The position numbers and the translations under genes are program-made. This document shows positions 11,391-22,932 of a stretch of 64,000 nt of DNA, piece after piece (position 1 is the first letter of the stretch; every line of letters starts with the position of its first letter). The DNA comes from Arabidopsis thaliana (Eukaryota; Streptophyta; Magnoliopsida; Brassicales; Brassicaceae), in contig NC_003070.9 of the NCBI RefSeq assembly GCF_000001735.4, positions 4,092,001 through 4,156,000 of the forward strand, written 5' to 3'. The notes under the pieces are model-generated. The model had not been told where the DNA came from and did no database searches. It saw nothing but the letters and a program-made list of their open reading frames with translations.

Positions 11391-13202
11391 CAAAAGCCAG
11401 CTCCGCCCAAAACATTTGATCCATCCATTTTCATTTTTATTTTCCAATTTTGAAGTTAGGGTTTATTTTTATAAGTTTCCATTAATTTATTTTCTTATTC
11501 CTTTTCGGAGGATGTGTTTATTAATTTAATTTCAATAGAAGATAATATATTTGGGTTCACCACTCGTTCTCTTTTTCTTTTTGGATGGGACTCTTCATTG
11601 TGACTTTTTTGTTCTCGCTCTTCCACAATCTTTGGATGTGTACAAAATAATCGATTGTTGGGGATATTATAGTAAATTTAGCAATATGAAACTAGCAACG
11701 AAGAAAGTGTTTATTGATGGGTTCAAAATTTCATCGATCTGCATATCAATAACTCGGAAAGAGATGGATCATGACACATAGTATACAATAAATTTTATAA
11801 ATTTCGAAAATTAACTAATTGAGGATAGAAATTCATCAATTACTTAATAAATAAATAAAAAACTGATTCAAATGTATGTTTTACTTCTGTAACATACAAT
11901 TTCTTGCTTTTCTTGAAAATTGACTCGTTTTTTATATTGGATATTTTACATAGACTTTGAGACTTATTAATAAAACTAACTAACCATCTCTTACAAATTG
12001 TTGGAATAAATTATTTTTATTTTTCTGTTGGCTCTATAAAATGAAAATGACCTTTGTTCTTCTTCTTTATACTCCTATATATGTTTTCTCCAGAGAGAAA
12101 GAGAACCATTGAAGTTGCGAGACTTCCAATTATATATATAGTTCATGAAAGTCCTGTGACCATGCTCTTTATTTATTTTATTTCACTATACGTTAAATAA
12201 ATGGAAAGTAGGGTAATAATCATATTGCAGCATGATTCATTTTAGTGGCGTCTAAGAAGCATTCATTTTGAGCCATTAAATCTCAAGGTAGACTTTCCCA
12301 TTAACACAAAAGAAGAAAAAATTGGTACGTAATCATACCAACATCTACAAATCTTTGGTTTCAATTTTGTAACAAAGACCTAGATTGTTGACAAACAAAA
12401 AGCAAATACCTAAAAGGACTTTTATTGACTTCTATAAAGATGTTTTGATTGAAATTTCATATAATTTAATAGTTTCCTCAAACTATATGCAATAAAATTA
12501 TAATTTGATAATTACATGTGAAAGAAAACATGACTCTCAAATTAATATGAGTCGATTATCAATAAATTTTTGTGATATGGCTGTGCTGCAGAACAACTGA
12601 ATGGGCCTAGAAGTAAAGTTGATATTGAGCAAACAAAAAACGAAATAGATTTTTTTTTTCTTTTGGGCAAACTCAAAAAACGAAATAGATATGCCTCGAC
12701 AATACTACAAAATCTCAAATGAACAATATTGATGAAAATGCGTTTGTAACACAGAAATCAATTATTTTGAATTATTTTCCATATATAGTACAGACGTAAA
12801 AAACATACTGTATTATCTTTCATGGAAGTAAAATAATTTTCCAAGAAATAGAACAAATGTAAAACAGGTGGTGGCTAAAACTGGTGCTTTTAATGGCTAA
12901 TGCCATTGAATCACTGACAAAATGACCGATGACTTCAACTTAAAAGTTCAAGCCCACAGTTCCAAAGGTAGAGGAAGTGGTAAAATTTAGGTATGGTCTC
13001 TTTCTCTCTCTCTCAATTTTCTCTTTCTACAAATATATACTACAGTTACAGTAGTAGTTATTATTATTAATTATTCTCTCCCCAATCAAACAACACTCAT
13101 CAGAGTCACACATGTGTCACTTTTTTCTTCAATATTTTAGTTTTATGAATAAAAAATCAAAATAAAACAATAAAAACTTTTTTAACTTGGCTAGTTTCCC
13201 AG

Positions 13203-13210
13203 TATAAATA
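13203..13210 (+). promoter_or_regulatory. TATA box of NRT1.1
   Basis: TATAAATA lies 131 bp before the NRT1.1 start codon, placing transcription start near 13,235 and giving a leader of about 105 nt. It is the best TATA match in the last few hundred bases before the gene. Confidence 0.7.
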
Positions 13211-13340
13211 GATGTATCAACGAACACATTTAAGACCACAAAAGAAACCAAGAGCTCTCAAACAAAACAGCCTTTTACATAAGAACAAACACCCCCAAAA
13301 ACTGCAAAAAAAAGAGAGAGATCATTAATCCATCTTCAAG

Positions 13341-16300
13341 ATGTCTCTTCCTGAAACTAAATCTGATGATATCCTTCTTGATGCTTGGGACTTCCAAGGC
13401 CGTCCCGCCGATCGCTCAAAAACCGGCGGCTGGGCCAGCGCCGCCATGATTCTTTGTAAGTATAATCACATAATAAAAGTTCTAGAGAAAAGCTACCAAC
13501 AATATACATGCTGAAGACAAGAATTGAAACTTTTTAATGGCATTTACTAAGTTATAAGTTTCTTATGGCTATCATTCTTATTCTTTTATGTATTCTCGAT
13601 GTATCCAACTTTATCATTAACAAAATTTTATTGTGTGAAGGTATTGAGGCCGTGGAGAGGCTGACGACGTTAGGTATCGGAGTTAATCTGGTGACGTATT
13701 TGACGGGAACTATGCATTTAGGCAATGCAACTGCGGCTAACACCGTTACCAATTTCCTCGGAACTTCTTTCATGCTCTGTCTCCTCGGTGGCTTCATCGC
13801 CGATACCTTTCTCGGCAGGTTTGTCTATAAATATATTTATATTTACTTAACTAAAATCATTCAGATTCTTTTTAAAATATTAATTTGAGTTCATTCATTT
13901 TGTTTTGTATAGGTACCTAACGATTGCTATATTCGCCGCAATCCAAGCCACGGTAAGGACCTCAAAAGTCCCTTTCTCCTTACCAAAACTTATACCCAAG
14001 AAAACGAAGAAAATAAAAATATTGTCTAGTCAATAAACAAATCGAAATAGTAAACAGCATAAGTCGTTATTTTTGTTATAGTTTTCCGAAAAATAATATC
14101 CGTGTTATGAACTATGATGCTATCAGGGTGTTTCAATCTTAACTCTATCAACAATCATACCGGGACTTCGACCACCAAGATGCAATCCAACAACGTCGTC
14201 TCACTGCGAACAAGCAAGTGGAATACAACTGACGGTCCTATACTTAGCCTTATACCTCACCGCTCTAGGAACGGGAGGCGTGAAGGCTAGTGTCTCGGGT
14301 TTCGGGTCGGACCAATTCGATGAGACCGAACCAAAAGAACGATCGAAAATGACATATTTCTTCAACCGTTTCTTCTTTTGTATCAACGTTGGCTCTCTTT
14401 TAGCTGTGACGGTCCTTGTCTACGTACAAGACGATGTTGGACGCAAATGGGGCTATGGAATTTGCGCGTTTGCGATCGTGCTTGCACTCAGCGTTTTCTT
14501 GGCCGGAACAAACCGCTACCGTTTCAAGAAGTTGATCGGTAGCCCGATGACGCAGGTTGCTGCGGTTATCGTGGCGGCGTGGAGGAATAGGAAGCTCGAG
14601 CTGCCGGCAGATCCGTCCTATCTCTACGATGTGGATGATATTATTGCGGCGGAAGGTTCGATGAAGGGTAAACAAAAGCTGCCACACACTGAACAATTCC
14701 GGTACGATTCTTTTAATTAACTCATCATTTGCTTTCCACGTACGATCCTCAAAACTTACAATGATTTAAATTTTAAGATAAAAGTTTTAAAATTTTTCTT
14801 TTTCTTTTCCATTTAAGGGTTAATTGAAATAATTGAGGTACTGGTTCCCTTAATTAAATGTGATAGTATCAGTAGACTTTAAAAATGTGAAATTAAAAGT
14901 GGGGTTGTGTGGGTGAGAAATAACTCGAAATGCTCGTGTCCTTTAATTATAGTGGGACCGTAAATATTTCTCATTATATGCCTACTTGGCATTAGAAATC
15001 ATTTTTTTTTGACAGCCATTATAAATTAATTAAAAGGTGTTGAATATCTTTCTTTGTCTTTTGTTACGGGGAAAATAAATTATTTTCATAATATTATTAC
15101 TCGACCATACAGCGAAACTGGTCCAGGATACGAATTATACAGCTAATTACAACATTTTTGGATTTTTGGGTTCAAAGTCCCTACTTTGGCATTTTATATT
15201 GTATATTTTTTCCTTAAAATCCTATGTGTGTGTGCATGTGTATATCTTTGTTAGATAACACGTTAAGTTCGGTTCATAGAATAGGTAGGAAAATAAAAGT
15301 AGTCTCTCGGAATTAGTCGGAAAGATAAAGTAATTCAGATAAACAAATGAATAAGTATATGCAAGTGATATCAAGTGGGGTAAAATTCTCCATCTTTACT
15401 TTTTGCCTATAAAAAATTTCACACCCACTCGTAGAATATTTGGTTTTTACAGAAAGAGTATCTTCATCATTGCGGAAAATTAAATACACCAATTTGCTAT
15501 TTTATCTTTATTATAGTATTATAATTATGATTATGATTCTAATGCCTTATAACTTTAAATACACATACACTGACACACATATATCTATATTTATATTCCC
15601 CTGACTCGTGAGTTTTCCCCCTTTAAGTACGGTATCTTTTATTTTTGCTAACTTAAGTACAGTATCTTTTATCCATCAATCCCTATGCATACCTACATAG
15701 AAATAAAAGAATCCAAAGGAATCAATTTTTCTTTATACCAGATAATTTATGGAAAATCTATTTAGCATCTCTAGATATTGGAATCCCTTTCTCGGAAATA
15801 AAACTAATAAAGAAGAAGAGACGAGAAGTTAGGGTAGGGAGGCAGGTGTTTTGTCTGTAGTGAAAACGATCAAATATCGTGTCGTAGCACCTCCACTACT
15901 TTACACCTTCACCGGGACAGACCCAAAGTTAGGCATAATTAAGAACCCTAGCGTCACATGCACGACACGTGCTTTGCGTGCTCGGTGCTTCATTAAATTT
16001 CTCTTTCGTTTGGGTCTCTCTAAAAGGTAGTTGAAAACTAAAGAAAAAACCTTTTACACTTTTCCATAAATTCAAACTCTTAACTTTTTTTTGCCTACAC
16101 TATTTTAAAAGCAATTACGTATTTGTCATGCATGTGTGTGAAGGATATATCATCTTGAAAAGATTCCACGTAACTATCTCCACAACATGTTGATTCAAAT
16201 ATTCAATGCGTAAGCTATATTCCAAAAAAAGAAACAATGTATTATTGATATGAAATTTCAATAAATAGGGACACTTCATAATTTTCTAAGAAACACACAA

Positions 16301-17290
16301 AAGATCTTTGGTTTGAAAAATCAGATACTTATCTTTAATCCAATATATGTAAAATATTTTATCTCCATTTTACATAATTTACTATTATATTCTAATTATT
16401 CCTTATATCATTTTTGATGCCACAGTTCATTAGATAAGGCAGCAATAAGGGATCAGGAAGCGGGAGTTACCTCGAATGTATTCAACAAGTGGACACTCTC
16501 AACACTAACAGATGTTGAGGAAGTGAAACAAATCGTGCGAATGTTACCAATTTGGGCAACATGCATCCTCTTCTGGACCGTCCACGCTCAATTAACGACA
16601 TTATCAGTCGCACAATCCGAGACATTGGACCGTTCCATCGGGAGCTTCGAGATCCCTCCAGCATCGATGGCAGTCTTCTACGTCGGTGGCCTCCTCCTAA
16701 CCACCGCCGTCTATGACCGCGTCGCCATTCGTCTATGCAAAAAGCTATTCAACTACCCCCATGGTCTAAGACCGCTTCAACGGATCGGTTTGGGGCTTTT
16801 CTTCGGATCAATGGCTATGGCTGTGGCTGCTTTGGTCGAGCTCAAACGTCTTAGAACTGCACACGCTCATGGTCCAACAGTCAAAACGCTTCCTCTAGGG
16901 TTTTATCTACTCATCCCACAATATCTTATTGTCGGTATCGGCGAAGCGTTAATCTACACAGGACAGTTAGATTTCTTCTTGAGAGAGTGCCCTAAAGGTA
17001 TGAAAGGGATGAGCACGGGTCTATTGTTGAGCACATTGGCATTAGGCTTTTTCTTCAGCTCGGTTCTCGTGACAATCGTCGAGAAATTCACCGGGAAAGC
17101 TCATCCATGGATTGCCGATGATCTCAACAAGGGCCGTCTTTACAATTTCTACTGGCTTGTGGCCGTACTTGTTGCCTTGAACTTCCTCATTTTCCTAGTT
17201 TTCTCCAAGTGGTACGTTTACAAGGAAAAAAGACTAGCTGAGGTGGGGATTGAGTTGGATGATGAGCCGAGTATTCCAATGGGTCATTGA
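13341..17290 (+). CDS. NPF6.3: Dual-affinity nitrate transporter and sensor NRT1.1 (CHL1, NPF6.3)
   Basis: Proton-coupled nitrate (and auxin) transporter of the plasma membrane, NPF/POT family of the major facilitator superfamily, also a nitrate sensor. Exons: 13341-13455, 13641-13818, 13913-13952, 14127-14701 and 16426-17290, closing to 590 residues. The ExxER proton-coupling motif is at residues 41-45 (EAVER). Thr101, the known CIPK23 phosphorylation switch between high and low affinity, is the first Thr after the exon 2/3 junction (YLTIA). His356 (FWTVHAQ), the nitrate-binding residue, is present with Thr360. The central cytoplasmic linker is encoded across exons 4 and 5. No key residue is missing. 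Intron 4 is 1,724 bp, far longer than the others (about 95-190 bp), and contains a G-box at 15966-15971. Recalled locus At1g12110. Confidence 0.98.
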
Positions 17291-17307
17291 TCATGAATTC
17301 ATGATCA
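17288..17307. repeat. 20-bp perfect palindrome over the NRT1.1 stop codon
   Basis: TGATCATGAATTCATGATCA equals its own reverse complement and starts with the TGA stop codon. It is followed by further TGATCATGATGATG words. In RNA it could form a small hairpin at the start of the 3' UTR. Confidence 0.85.
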
Positions 17308-18094
17308 TGATCATGATGATGAACATTATGCATGTCTATGTTGATATGTTTGAATTTGATTTTGAGTTTTGTTTGTATATTTTATGATGCTTTTCTTAAT
17401 TACCTCTTGTTTCCGAGTCGACAAATAATGGACCGACCGATAAGGGATAAAAGTTAAAGTTTTCCCATCAGGTTCTGTATAAAAGCAGAAATTGTAACAT
17501 TTCTTAAGATTTGACGCAATTAACGTCTTTTTGTCTTCAATTTCCATTTTTCATTTTTTCCCAGTAAATTATCATACCATTCAACGTTTGTTTTCTCACT
17601 TGTTTTGGTATCGTTTGTTTTCGAATATGTGAATAATTTGGACCAGAACTAGGCGTCTAGGCCACTAGCTAGTGCCTAGTGGACTATCACACCTTTCTTT
17701 TGTAATATTGGTAAACAAAAAAAGTTGTCTTTAAAACTATAATTGAATTATGACCGAGCTCTGTGAATTTACTGGCTCAATTGTCTCTCGATGACTACTG
17801 GTCAAGTGATTAATTTGAATTATCAAGGAGCTGCATGATTAAGTCCAAAACATATATAATCATGATGAATACAAATTAAATATGACAAATGATGAATATT
17901 ACTTTTATTTGTTTACACTTGTTACTTTTATTTTTTGGATATATACTTTTATATCTTTCAACTATGTAGCTAATTGGATAAAGAATCATCAGTCTAAAGT
18001 CTAAACTGATCAACAATCCAGTTTTTTTTTTCAATTATTTTTCAATCAGATAAATACCAATTATTAGCTATAATTTCGATGAATTACTATCGAA
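17308..18094. other. NRT1.1 3' UTR and intergenic DNA
   Basis: AT-rich DNA containing the NRT1.1 3' end. The minus-strand open frame here (17326-17547) shows no family resemblance and is not called. Confidence 0.5.
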
Positions 18095-19030
18095 TTGTTT
18101 ATAGGGAATTTAATGAAAAAAACCCTCAATTTTGGCCAGATCCATTTTTAAACCCTGAACTATGTTTTTAGTAAAACAAACCCTGAACTAAAACCTGTTA
18201 ATAAACTTAACCCTACAGTAATTAAATATTAATGGGATATTAATTTCCAAAAATCGACCAAAGAACAATGACAGAATCCGTGATCCAACTGAAGATCGTC
18301 CACCTCAAAAAGTTCCTTATACACGTGAAAAAGTTCAAATGGTAAAATAGAAAACAATGAATTATGTTTCACAAGATCTTCTTTTTCAAATTATTTAATT
18401 TAATCTTTGCATATTTAGACTTGCAGCAACTGTCAACAAGTCGGACACAACAAACGTTCATGCAAGCGTAAAGCAGTGCCAAAACCACCCAAGAAACCTC
18501 AAGGACGACCAAGGAAAAAACAGAAAACAATGGATGAAGAGAACCCTATCACTCAGCCAATACAATCTTCTCTTCAAAGTTAATGCTTGACAAGTCTTTA
18601 CTTTAGAATATCTTGTCCCTCTGAAACGATTGTTTTTTTTTGTGACAAATATTGTTGTGTTGCAACAGGTTCGATAGTTATGTTGGTTGGATTTATTTAA
18701 GCATGACTCTTTAGATTATTTTAAGTTGTTGTGTCTTTCTTTCAGCTTCTAAAATCCAAACTAATTAAGCAATTCAAAATCATTTAGAACGTTTTTTTGT
18801 AATAAATTCAAAACAGTTTTAAAGAACATCATGTGGTTTTTGCGCTAAATACAAATGTCTCGTTGTTTTTTTTTTTAGAAATTAATATCCCATTAATATT
18901 TAATTACTGTGGGGTTAAGTTTATTAACAGGTTTTAGTTCAGGGTTTGTTTTACTAAAAACATAGTTTAGGGTTTAAAAATGGATCTGGCCAAAGTTGAG
19001 GGTTTTTTTCATTAAATTCCCTTGTTTATA
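18095..19030. mobile_element. Mutator-like element (MULE) deletion derivative with 9-bp target duplication
   Basis: The element proper is 18104-19021 (918 bp). It has terminal inverted repeats of about 144 bp (18104-18247 and 18878-19021) starting GGGAATTTAATG, with only a few mismatches. A perfect 9-bp direct repeat TTGTTTATA flanks it (18095-18103 and 19022-19030), as expected for Mutator-type insertion. The inside keeps the 3' end of a MULE transposase gene (separate entry). The close match of the two repeats suggests fairly recent movement. Confidence 0.9.
18251..18583 (+). pseudogene. C-terminal relic of a MULE transposase (CCHC zinc knuckle)
   Basis: Two exon remnants lie inside the MULE. 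The first (about 18253-18341) reads NRPKNNDRIRDPTEDR..., ending at a GTAAAA donor at 18342. The second, after an ATTTAG acceptor (18419-18583), starts TCSNCQQVGHNKRSCKRK. It is a CX2CX4HX4C zinc knuckle and is followed by a basic GRPRKK stretch and a TAA stop. This is the usual end of plant MuDR-type transposases. The catalytic DDE core and SWIM finger are gone, so it cannot encode a working transposase. Confidence 0.85.
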
Positions 19031-19326
19031 TTCCGGACAAAGTTAAACCCCTCATGCAGTTGTTCCAATTTTTTTTTCCATTTGTTCCAATTATTAGTAG
19101 AATAGAATTTTTTTTTCTAATGCCCTTTTCATACTACCCCTTTTCAATTCTACCCTTTTCTATTTACCATTTTCATTTATATCCTATTTCAATTTTTAAT
19201 GACCATTTTACCCCTATTTGTAAATTGATTTAGGTTAACAAAATGAAATATTAATATTTTTCGCCTAAAATATTCCAAAATAAAATTTCTCGCCAAAATT
19301 TTCCTGCCAAAAATTTTCGAAAAAAG

Positions 19327-19441
19327 TTTCCCGCCAAAAAATTTCGGAAAAATTTTCTCGCCAAAAAATTTCGAAAAAAAATTTCCCGCCAAAAAAAATT
19401 TCGAAAACAATTTTCCCGTATTTTTTTTTTTTTGGCGGGAA
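19327..19441. repeat. E2F-like CCCGCC words, left arm
   Basis: TTTCCCGCC occurs at 19327-19335 and 19382-19390, TTTCTCGCC copies lie nearby, and TTTGGCGGGAA is at 19431-19441. The same words recur inverted in the right arm (20869-20917: TTTTGGCGGGAA, GGCGGGAAAA, TTTGGCGGAAAA). They resemble the array in the hAT element at 1657-2033. Confidence 0.7.
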
Positions 19442-20820
19442 ATAGGTTTACAAGGAATTTTAAAAGGGTTTTAAAATATTTTAAAAGATTTACAAGAGAT
19501 TTTAAAAGGGATTAAAAGATTTACAAGAGATTTTAAAAGGTTTTTAAAATATTTACAAGGAATTTTAAAGGGCTTTAAAAGACTTACAAGAGTTTTTAAA
19601 ATTTTTTTAAAGGGTTTAAAAGTGTTTTAAAAGATTTACAAGAGATTTTTAAAGGGTTTTAAAATATGTACAAGAGTTTTTAAAAGATTTTAAAAGAAAT
19701 TATAAGAAAACCCTTTAAAAACTCTTGTAAATCTTTTTAAAACCTTTTGTAAAGGTTCACAAGAGTTTTAAAATAGTTCAAAAAGAGTTGTAAATGTTTT
19801 AAATACTTACAATTCTTTTTCTAAGAGTTAAACAATGCTTGTAAAGACTTTATAAGAGTTTTAAAAAGATTTACAAATGTTTAAAATCCTTGTAATTTTT
19901 TTTAAAACTCTTTAAAAACTCTTGTAAATCATGTTTTACCCTTTTATAAGCTTTTAAAATCCTTATAAATCATTGTATACTACTTATTTATCTTTTAAAA
20001 ACGATTGTAAACTATGCAAACCTTTTTAAAAATCCCTTGTAAATCATTCGTTAACACTTACTTATGCTTTAAAAACGATTATAAATCATGTTAACCCCTT
20101 TTTAAATCTCTTGTAAATCATTTAATGTCACTTACTTATGCTATAAAACGATTGTAAACCATACAAACACTTTTAAAATCTCTTGTAAATCATTCTATGC
20201 CACTTACTTATGCTTTTAAAACGATTGTAAATCATGTTTTACCCTTTTATAAGCTTTTAAAATCTCTTGTAAATCATTCCAATACCACTTACTTATACTT
20301 AAAAAAACATTGTAAACCATGCTAACCCTTTTTAAAAATCCTTGTAAATCATTCTATGCCACTTACTTATGCTTTAAAAACGATTGTAAATCATGTTTTA
20401 CCCTTTTATAAGTTTTTAAAATCCCTTATAAATCATTTAATGCTATTTACTTATGCTAAAAAACGATTGTAAACCATGCTAACCCTTTTTAAATCCCTTG
20501 TAAATCATTCTATGCCACTTACTTATGCTTTAAAACGATTGTAAATCATGTTTTACCCTTTTATAAGTTTTTAAAATCCCTTGTAAATCATTCAATGCCA
20601 CTTATTTATGTTTAAAAAACGATTGTAAATCTTGTAAAACTATTGTAAAAAGTTTTAAAATGATTTACAAAGGTTTAAAAAGGGGGTTTTAAAGTATTTA
20701 TCTATGTTTTTAAAGATTTTATAAAGATTTTAAGAGGTTTTAAAATGATTTACAAGAGTTTTTAGCAACTACCAAAGCTTTTAAAAAACTTTACAAGGTT
20801 TTCTAAAAAATTTACAAGGA
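19440..20820. repeat. Nested tandem repeats (about 35-bp and 80-bp units)
   Basis: From 19440 to about 19700 short units of the type TTTTAAAAGATTTACAAGAG repeat. From about 19915 to 20640 a longer unit of about 80 bp repeats eight or nine times (CTTGTAAATCATTCTATGCC, then ACTTACTTATGCTTTAAAAC). Two versions alternate. One ends AAATCATGTTTTACCC and the other AAACCATGCTAACCC, giving a dimer of about 165 bp. The short unit returns in inverted orientation near 20640-20820. Confidence 0.8.
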
Positions 20821-21075
20821 TTTTTAAAAGCATTTTTTTGGCTGGGAAAAAAAATTTACGAGAAAAAATTTTGGCGGGAATTTTTTTTTTGGCGGGAAAA
20901 ATAAATTTGGCGGAAAACTTGAAGTTTCCAGTTACATGTTCTTATTAGATGAGGGTAATTTGGTCATTTTGTTCAAAAGAAAGGATATTTTCAAAAATGA
21001 ACAATATAAAAAAGTATTATTGCAAAAAGGTAGTAAAAAAATGATACTTTTGCAAATCTCTCTAGAAAATAAGTT

Positions 21076-22932
21076 AAATATAGGGAGATTGATTTGTTTT
21101 GCACTTACGAGTATAAAATACTACTACTAAGGAATGTTCTGTGCACGTTTCTTTGTCGTACTGTTGTCTCCCAATTCTTATCTAGTTTTCAGCTACAAAA
21201 TAATAATTTCTCAAATATCTCGCACCCAATCATGTAGATTTAAAATCTGTGAGTTTATATAGATTGATCCCTTCTGGCACGGATGCTAGATAGATCAATT
21301 AAATCCATTAATCCTGCATATGGACATTAATTAATCAAATCCATCGATTCATGAACTAAAAACTTAATACTAGTCTAACCATATATATGCTTGTGATATT
21401 TTTTCAACAACTCTCTTAATTTATCGTATTGGAGCTGTGGGACAGAGGAATAGGTACCTGAATTTAATAATTTGTAGCATAATTAGTTCAACTATTTTTC
21501 ATTTTAGAATTTTTATTTAGTTAATATTTGTAGGAAATTATACTAGAAAGCCTTCTATTTTTATCTCTCTTTTCATTCTGAATATATGTATACACACACA
21601 TATTAAAGAGTAGTCATATATATTTTACTAATATTGGTTGGCCCAAACACACATTATATATAAATTGATTGCCAGCAATATAATATACTGTAATTTGCAT
21701 ATACTCCACTACATTCGCGACAAGTAAAGAACAAAATTAGTGGTGAAAATATTGATTAAAGAACAAAATTAGAAATATCTTGAGAAGTAAACATATGAAT
21801 ATGATTTACTGTAATGATTGGTGGAACAGCAATAATGATGAAATGAGACTTTTTGGATCTGGGAACTACATGAGCGAATCACAACGATTAGTAATGAACT
21901 TTTGGTTTAAAGAATTCTAGTTTAGCAACTTTAGTTTTATGTGTCTTTATTTGACTTAGAAAAGAAATGAAAGGGGGAGAATTAACGTTTTCTTTTTAGC
22001 AGAGTATCTTTTCATTGGTTTGTCTTTCTTCTTTTTGTCTACTGGTCACAAAAAGACCACAACTTTTTTTAACTTCACCATCGGTGATCGAACTATCATA
22101 GGGTCACTAGTGACATTGACGACCACAACTTCTTTGACTTCACCATCGGAGATCGAACTATCATAGGGTCACTGGTGACATCGACGATTCAACAACCCTT
22201 AAAAATCGGGAGTAAATTTTAAAGCGTTAATTTAATGAATATACTTTTTAAGTTGTATAAGTTGGTATTCTATAAATCCATATAAATATACACTCAGAAA
22301 TCCGAACATTTCTGAATGTATATTTTGCTTACTCAAGCCTCAAATGAATATTTATTTCCACATTTTTATATATAATATCTGTGTTATTGTAACAATTATG
22401 GGCTTGCATTTTTATATAATGAAAATTTTCTTGATATGAACTTAATTAGATAAAATAAGTTGATTGGGTTGCTATCTCATTGGCCTTGGGGCTTAAACGT
22501 GGGCCGAGATAGATAAACATATAAGCCTATTTAAACTTTCATCATCTATTGTTAAGTGTTGGTCTTGGGTTTGGGCTTAAACCGTTTATGACCCAAAACA
22601 TTCATGAAGATAACCAAAGAATTCTAAAGCAGAACACTGTTGACTAGAAAAACTTGTCTTTGAACAAATCAAACCGGGACTACTAATTTACATGGAGTTG
22701 AAGATTGTAGTTAAATTCTAACGATCTATTACGACAATTTCTAAATGTACTGTTAAGAAATGATAGGCTTAAGTAACAATTTGAGAAAATGATTATAATC
22801 GTCTCACTAGCCTTTCCTCTTATCATAATCAATGTCATAAGTTAAAACAAATAAATCGAAAACAAAGACTGTTACAAGATTACATGATGAAGCAAATGTA
22901 TGAAAGAATCAGAAACCGGCAAGGTATCGATA
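21076..22932. other. Intergenic DNA
   Basis: AT-rich and without a recognisable gene. It includes a tandem duplication at 22055-22185 (two copies of about 66 bp beginning GACCACAACTT). The right end is the 3' flank of the DUF863 gene on the minus strand. Confidence 0.55.
22055..22185. repeat. Tandem duplication, 66 + 65 bp
   Basis: Both copies begin GACCACAACTT and contain CACCATCGG, GATCGAACTATCATAGGGTC and a GTGACAT-CGAC/TTGAC end. They differ at about eight positions. No function can be inferred. Confidence 0.8.

Larger units (their letters stand above)
3846..13200. other. 9-kb gene-poor region upstream of NRT1.1
   Basis: No convincing protein gene. Short open frames (for example 8799-9065, 10363-10638, 11551-11781) have no family resemblance or splice context. 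Two local structures stand out and are listed separately: a 65-nt foldback at 4595-4659 and a promoter-like block with two G-boxes at 11332-11390. The distal part may include regulatory DNA of NRT1.1. Confidence 0.55.
19065..21075. mobile_element. AT-rich non-autonomous element with degenerate inverted ends (type uncertain)
   Basis: The left end (about 19130-19215: TACTACCCC..., then ATATCCTATTTC, then AATGACCATTTTACCC) matches the right end on the opposite strand (about 20955-21045: TACTACC..., ATATCCTTTC, AATGACCAAATTACCC). This indicates long but decayed inverted repeats. Just inside each end are CCCGCC (left) or GGCGGG (right) words, and the middle is tandem repeats. It has no coding region and outer borders are approximate. 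It looks like a non-autonomous DNA transposon, perhaps MULE/VANDAL-like. That assignment is an inference. Confidence 0.5.

Noticed and set aside
11551..11781. 76-residue frame after the double G-box promoter
   Set aside because: It begins at a non-ATG codon, has no family resemblance, and is interrupted soon after. Not enough to call a gene.
19189..19410. Minus-strand frame FSKFFLAGNFFSKFFGEK
   Set aside because: It is a translation of the repeated CCCGCC/TTTCGAAA arm of the AT-rich element.
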